From Ancalomicrobiaceae bacterium S20 (GTDB lineage Bacteria > Pseudomonadota > Alphaproteobacteria > Rhizobiales > Ancalomicrobiaceae): a stretch of DNA of 64,000 bases. Shown piece after piece: positions 59,285-64,000 of the stretch; within the stretch, counting starts at the first letter, position 1; each line of letters begins with the position of its first letter. Where the stretch lies: NCBI GenBank assembly GCA_040269895.1, contig CP158568.1, positions 4,492,001 through 4,556,000 of the forward strand. Reading direction: 5' to 3'. Under the pieces are notes generated by a model. It was not told the origin of the DNA, did not search any database, and saw only the letters and a program-made list of their open reading frames with translations. The translations under genes and the position numbers were made by a program.

Positions 59285-60511
59285 TTGCATTCGCCCGTCT
59301 CCCTCGCGCCGCCGCGCTTCCGGACCATCGCCGTCCTGGCCGTGACCCAGCTGATCGCCTGGGGCACCACCTATGAGATGCCGGGCGTGCTCGGCCGGAT
59401 CATGGCGCGCGACATCGGGGTCGCCAACGAACTGGTCTATTCCGGCCTGACGCTCATGATGCTGACCGCGGCGCTGCTCGGGCCGACGGTCGGGCGGCTG
59501 CTGGTGAGCCATGGCGCGGCCAAGGTTCTCGCCGCCGGGTCGCTCGCCTTCGCCGCGGGGCTCGTGCTGCTCGCCGAGAGCCGCGGCATCGTCGTCTTTC
59601 TCATCGCCTGGGGTGTGATCGGGGTCGGTGGCGGGCTCGGCCTGTCGACGGCCTGCTATGCCGCGGTGGTTGAGCGGCAGGGCGTCGATGCGCGCCGCAC
59701 GATCGGACTGCTGATGGTGCTGACCGGCCTTTCGGCGGGCATCTTCTGGCCGATCCTGGCGACCCTCGAACAGGCGATCGGCTGGCGGCACACCTGCCTC
59801 GTCGCGGCCCTGCTCAATCTTGCGATCGGCGTTCCGCTCAATCTGTTCGCGCTGCCTCGGCCGCTCGTCTCCGGCAGTCCGGAGGCGCTGGCGACCACGG
59901 TGCCGCCGCTCGAGCTGTCTCCGCGGGATCAGTCGATTGTGTTCGCCGTCATCGCGGTGGTGACGACGCTGTGCAGCTTCGTGACCTTCGGTCTGTCGCC
60001 GTCGCTGCTCGAGCTGTTCCGGCAGGCCGGGGCGTCGGGCGGGCTGGCGCTGCAACTCGGTTCGGCGCGTTCGGTGCTCGGCATCATGGCGCGCTTCGCC
60101 GATGCGATGGTCGGCGCGCGCGGGACGCCGGTCGTGACCGCGACCGCGGGGCTGGCGCTGATCCTGATCGCCTTGCCGTTCCTGGCCATTGCCCGTGGAG
60201 AGACCGGGCTGCTCGTCGCCTTCGTGGTGCTCTACGGCTTCGGCGCCGGCATCACCACGGTCGCCCGCTCGGTACTGCCCCTGTCGTTCTTCTCGGCCGG
60301 GGAATACGGCTGGCGCGCGAGCCGCCTGTCGCTGCCGCAGAACCTCGCCAATGCGCTGGCGCCGGTGATCGTCACGGCGCTGCTCGATCGCGGCGGGCTC
60401 GGCAGCGTGCTTGCTGTGATCACGGTGCTGATCGTGATCGCGCTCGGTGGCTTTCTCTGGCTCCGGCGGATCGAGAAGACCCGCCGCCCAGGTGCCGTCA
60501 CGGCCAGCTGA
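59285..60511 (+). CDS. MFS transporter
   Basis: This is a 408-residue inner-membrane protein with twelve predicted helices, in two halves joined near residue 200. The start is a TTG at 59285, which gives HSPVSLAPPRFRTIAVLAVT before the first helix. The segment TQLIAWGTTYEMPGVLGRIM and the RARxxG-like loops resemble MFS proteins that move small organic compounds. The substrate is unknown. It follows ureC by 205 bases without a clear own promoter, so link to urea use is possible but unproven. Its stop faces obgE's stop across 20 bases. Confidence 0.83.
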   Translation: MHSPVSLAPPRFRTIAVLAVTQLIAWGTTYEMPGVLGRIMARDIGVANELVYSGLTLMMLTAALLGPTVGRLLVSHGAAKVLAAGSLAFAAGLVLLAESRGIVVFLIAWGVIGVGGGLGLSTACYAAVVERQGVDARRTIGLLMVLTGLSAGIFWPILATLEQAIGWRHTCLVAALLNLAIGVPLNLFALPRPLVSGSPEALATTVPPLELSPRDQSIVFAVIAVVTTLCSFVTFGLSPSLLELFRQAGASGGLALQLGSARSVLGIMARFADAMVGARGTPVVTATAGLALILIALPFLAIARGETGLLVAFVVLYGFGAGITTVARSVLPLSFFSAGEYGWRASRLSLPQNLANALAPVIVTALLDRGGLGSVLAVITVLIVIALGGFLWLRRIEKTRRPGAVTAS

Positions 60512-60531
60512 GCGCGCGGATCAGGCGGCCT

Positions 60532-62136
<1,605 letters not shown>

Positions 62137-62140
<4 letters not shown>

Positions 62141-62823
62141 CCGTCGCACCCGACGAGTGCCGGCGGCGTCAGCGTCGGGCCGGCGGTCTCGGTCACGTCG
62201 GCGGCGCGCCACAGCCGCAACGACTTCCAGACCGAGCGCTCGAGCCGGAACCGGTCGACCGGCACCATGCCGCGATGGAACAGCGAGGGCCCCATGCCCT
62301 GGTCGACATACTGAAAGCCGCACTTCTCCAGCACGCGCCGGGAGGCGCCGTTGGTGACCCGCGCGGCACCGGCGACCGACGGCGCCTCGAAGCGCTCGAA
62401 GGCGAGGTCGACCATCGCCTGGGCGGCCTCGGTGGCGAGGCCGCGGCCCCAGAACGGCCGGCCGATCCAATAGCCGATCGAGAACTTCTCACCGTCGCGC
62501 GGCATCAGGCTGATCGTGCCGATGAACGCCGGATCCTCGCCCTTCAGATAGACGCCGAAGTTCACGCGGGACGGTGTGATCTCGGTGTTGTCGATGAAGG
62601 CGAGCGCGTCGTCGAGCCCATACGGGTGCGGGAGCGTGGAGAGATTCTCCGCGACCGCCGCGTCGTTGGCGAGCGTCGCGACCATCTCGGCATCGTCACG
62701 CGTCGGCTGGCGCAGCACCAGCCGGCGTGTCTCGATGACGAGCGTCGCGAGATCGTCAGCCGCGGCGACCGCGGCGGTGGGCAAGATGGGCGGGAAACTG
62801 GTCCCGGAAGACTGCGATGTCAT
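62137..62823 (-). CDS. GNAT acetyltransferase (RimJ/RimL type), copy 2
   Basis: This 228-residue transferase has a longer N-terminus than its neighbour. Core segments are LVIETRRLVLRQPTRDDAEM, AFIGTISLMPRDGEKFSIGY and the acetyl-CoA loop FWGRGLATEAAQAMV. The ATG at 62823 has GGAG upstream; the frame continues to 62886 but without conserved sequence. The two GNAT proteins are clearly related but far diverged, which points to an old duplication. The substrate is unknown. Confidence 0.9.
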
Positions 62824-62991
62824 GGGGCACTTCTCCGTGCTCTTGAGTTCCGGCCGAAAACGCCGAAAGGGAAGATGGCGCCCCATCTCCCCTTTCTCGC
62901 CGGACCCTTTGAGGGCCTGAGAAGTGCGATGATCGGATCATCACCGCCGGGTCGCTGGGACGCCGGCGATGAGATCTTTCATCTTGCCGGC

Positions 62992-63264
62992 TTACTCCGC
63001 TGCCGCCGCCATATTCGGCGCTACGGAGATATACGTACGGCCGTTCGCTTTCGCATCGAAGCGAACACGGCCCTCGACGACGGCAAAAATCGTATGATCC
63101 TTGCCGATGCCGACGCCCGCGCCCGGATGCCACTTGGTGCCGCGCTGACGAACGATGATGTTGCCCGGGATGACGGCTTCGCCGCCGAACTTCTTGACGC
63201 CGAGGCGACGGCCGTCGGAGTCGCGGCCGTTGCGGGACGAACCGCCTGCCTTCTTATGAGCCAT
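62992..63264 (-). CDS. rpmA: 50S ribosomal protein L27
   Basis: This is a 90-residue protein near the peptidyl transferase centre. The N-terminus [20 protein letters not shown] with LGVKK is canonical and not preceded by the cleavable extension found in Firmicutes. [20 protein letters not shown] and [11 protein letters not shown] also match. It lies 134 bases after rplU on the same strand. Confidence 0.98.
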   Translation of the reverse strand: MAHKKAGGSSRNGRDSDGRRLGVKKFGGEAVIPGNIIVRQRGTKWHPGAGVGIGKDHTIFAVVEGRVRFDAKANGRTYISVAPNMAAAAE

Positions 63265-63398
63265 GGAACTGCTCCTTCGAACTCATGGCCCGCGGGCGCG
63301 GATCACATCAGGATCCGGCTGGCCGCGCGGGCGCTCTCAAACCTTGTTCGAGGCTAGCTTAGCTTCGAACCGTGCTTCGATCAAACCCCGAGTGCCGC

Positions 63399-63710
63399 TC
63401 AGGCGCGGATCTCGGTGATGCGGACCTTGGTGAGGTCCTGGCGATGGCCTTCCTTGCGGCGCGAGTTCTTGCGGCGGCGCTTCTTGAAGATGATCACCTT
63501 CTTCGCCCGGGTCTGCTCGACCACTTCCGCCGAAACCACGGCACCGGCGAGGGTCGGCGCGCCGACCTTCACATCGGCGCCTTCGCCGACCATGAGAACT
63601 TCGTCGAAGGAAACCGTCTGGCCGGCCTCGGCCTCGAGCTTCTCGATCGTGATAACCTGCTGGGCGGCAACGCGGTACTGCTTGCCACCGGTCTTGATGA
63701 CCGCGAACAT
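63399..63710 (-). CDS. rplU: 50S ribosomal protein L21
   Basis: The 103-residue protein begins [20 protein letters not shown] and has [20 protein letters not shown] as the RNA-binding loop, ending KVRITEIRA. The ATG at 63710 has GGAA upstream. The frame stays open to 63806, but the leader residues are unlike L21. It is the first gene of the operon and is served by the promoter at 63964-63991. Confidence 0.98.
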   Translation of the reverse strand: MFAVIKTGGKQYRVAAQQVITIEKLEAEAGQTVSFDEVLMVGEGADVKVGAPTLAGAVVSAEVVEQTRAKKVIIFKKRRRKNSRRKEGHRQDLTKVRITEIRA

Positions 63711-63960
63711 CGTCTTCTTCCGTTCTTCTCGGATGACGGCACGAGGCTCCCGCCCGGCACCGCCGACCCATACCACGCGCCCTTCGGCGCCGCACGAAAC
63801 GACCACGCTCCGGATCGCTCCGGAGGGACCTCGACAGCCGCTGGCGGGTGTCGTCGGGCGGGCTTTCGCGGCTGAGACCGGCGATCTGATCCGATCGTCC
63901 GGCGCCGCTGCCTCGGACAGCGCAACAAGCCGGGTGCTGGACCCGGCTCTCGCGAATGGT
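63711..63960 (-). promoter_or_regulatory. Structured 5' leader of rplU
   Basis: About 250 bases separate the promoter from rplU. A hairpin with an 8-bp perfect stem (AGCCGGGT/ACCCGGCT at 63928-63935 and 63941-63948) lies just after the promoter. A leader of this length could bind a ribosomal protein, but I recognise no known motif. Confidence 0.4.
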
Positions 63961-63963
63961 GCG

Positions 63964-63991
63964 GTTATAAGGAGGATCGGCGCGCTGTCAA
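63964..63991 (-). promoter_or_regulatory. Promoter of rplU-rpmA-GNAT-GNAT-obgE
   Basis: On the minus strand a perfect TTGACA (63991-63986) and TATAAC (63969-63964) are separated by 16 bases. It is the best sigma-70 match in the window and sits in the expected place for a ribosomal protein operon. Confidence 0.75.
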
Positions 63992-64000
63992 TCGAAACCG

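Overview
The window is GC-rich (roughly two thirds G+C) and reads as chromosome of an alphaproteobacterium, most likely a member of the Hyphomicrobiales. The evidence is gene content and order: an F1 ATPase operon atpHAGDC right after priA, the rplU-rpmA-GNAT-GNAT-obgE operon, proB-proA-nadD, rsfS-rlmH-envC-ctpA-deacetylase, rppH, metX-metW, fixA/fixB-type etfBA, a PduO-type cobalamin adenosyltransferase and a ureDABC cluster. No rRNA, tRNA, CRISPR array, prophage or insertion sequence was recognised. Nearly all of it is ordinary chromosomal housekeeping DNA.

Layout. 1-5,810: end of priA, then the complete F1 operon, with a strong terminator after atpC and a terminator-like hairpin between atpD and atpC. 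5,900-10,150 (minus): a secreted SH3 protein, queC, an M29 aminopeptidase, a DUF4892-OmpA lipid-anchor-free envelope protein and rppH. 10,350-15,870 (plus): rsfS, rlmH, envC-like, ctpA and a divergent polysaccharide deacetylase. 15,890-19,090 (minus): nadD, proA, proB. 19,300-21,115: a XoxF-type PQQ alcohol dehydrogenase. 21,146-25,360: tyrC-hisC (minus) and metX-metW (plus). 25,400-33,200: accessory stretch with a TadG-like pilus protein, a frameshifted methyltransferase, gloB, a cupin, two EamA exporters, a doubly frameshifted acyl-CoA synthetase and a low-complexity protein. 33,350-41,524 (minus): 3-hydroxybutyryl-CoA dehydrogenase, etfA/etfB, rhomboid, PduO, a HIG1-domain protein, an SDR and a long acyl-CoA dehydrogenase that resembles methylsuccinyl-CoA dehydrogenase. 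41,650-44,080: a ParD/ParE-like toxin-antitoxin pair, an EamA exporter, a BI-1 protein. 44,245-48,490: the ybbP-ybbA/tesA divergon, with both ABC transporter genes frameshifted. 48,500-55,360: phosphomannomutase, a degenerate AMP-binding protein, a TusA-like protein, a His-rich CobW GTPase and a D,D-carboxypeptidase. 55,700-59,080: ureDABC. 59,285-64,000: an MFS transporter, then obgE, two GNATs, rpmA and rplU read on the minus strand from a near-consensus promoter at the window end.

How the genes fit together. Several genes point to C1/C2 and acyl-CoA metabolism: a lanthanide-type methanol dehydrogenase, a candidate ethylmalonyl-CoA-pathway dehydrogenase, its electron acceptor ETF, a 3-hydroxyacyl-CoA dehydrogenase, and an adenosyltransferase that would supply B12 for mutases. 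That reading is inference. The well-known alphaproteobacterial array running from rplU through obgE, proBA, nadD, rsfS, rlmH, envC, ctpA and rppH to atp and priA is present in this window but rearranged. The order fits one inversion of a five-gene block plus a roughly 41 kb separation of obgE from proB.

Quality caution: four genes carry five single-base frameshifts with otherwise intact reading frames on both sides. This may reflect assembly error rather than biology. I did not find a convincing previously undescribed multi-gene system here. The best leads are the orphan XoxF, the atpD/atpC hairpin, the pseudoenzyme-like AMP-binding protein beside tusA and cobW, and the urease cluster lacking adjacent ureEFG.
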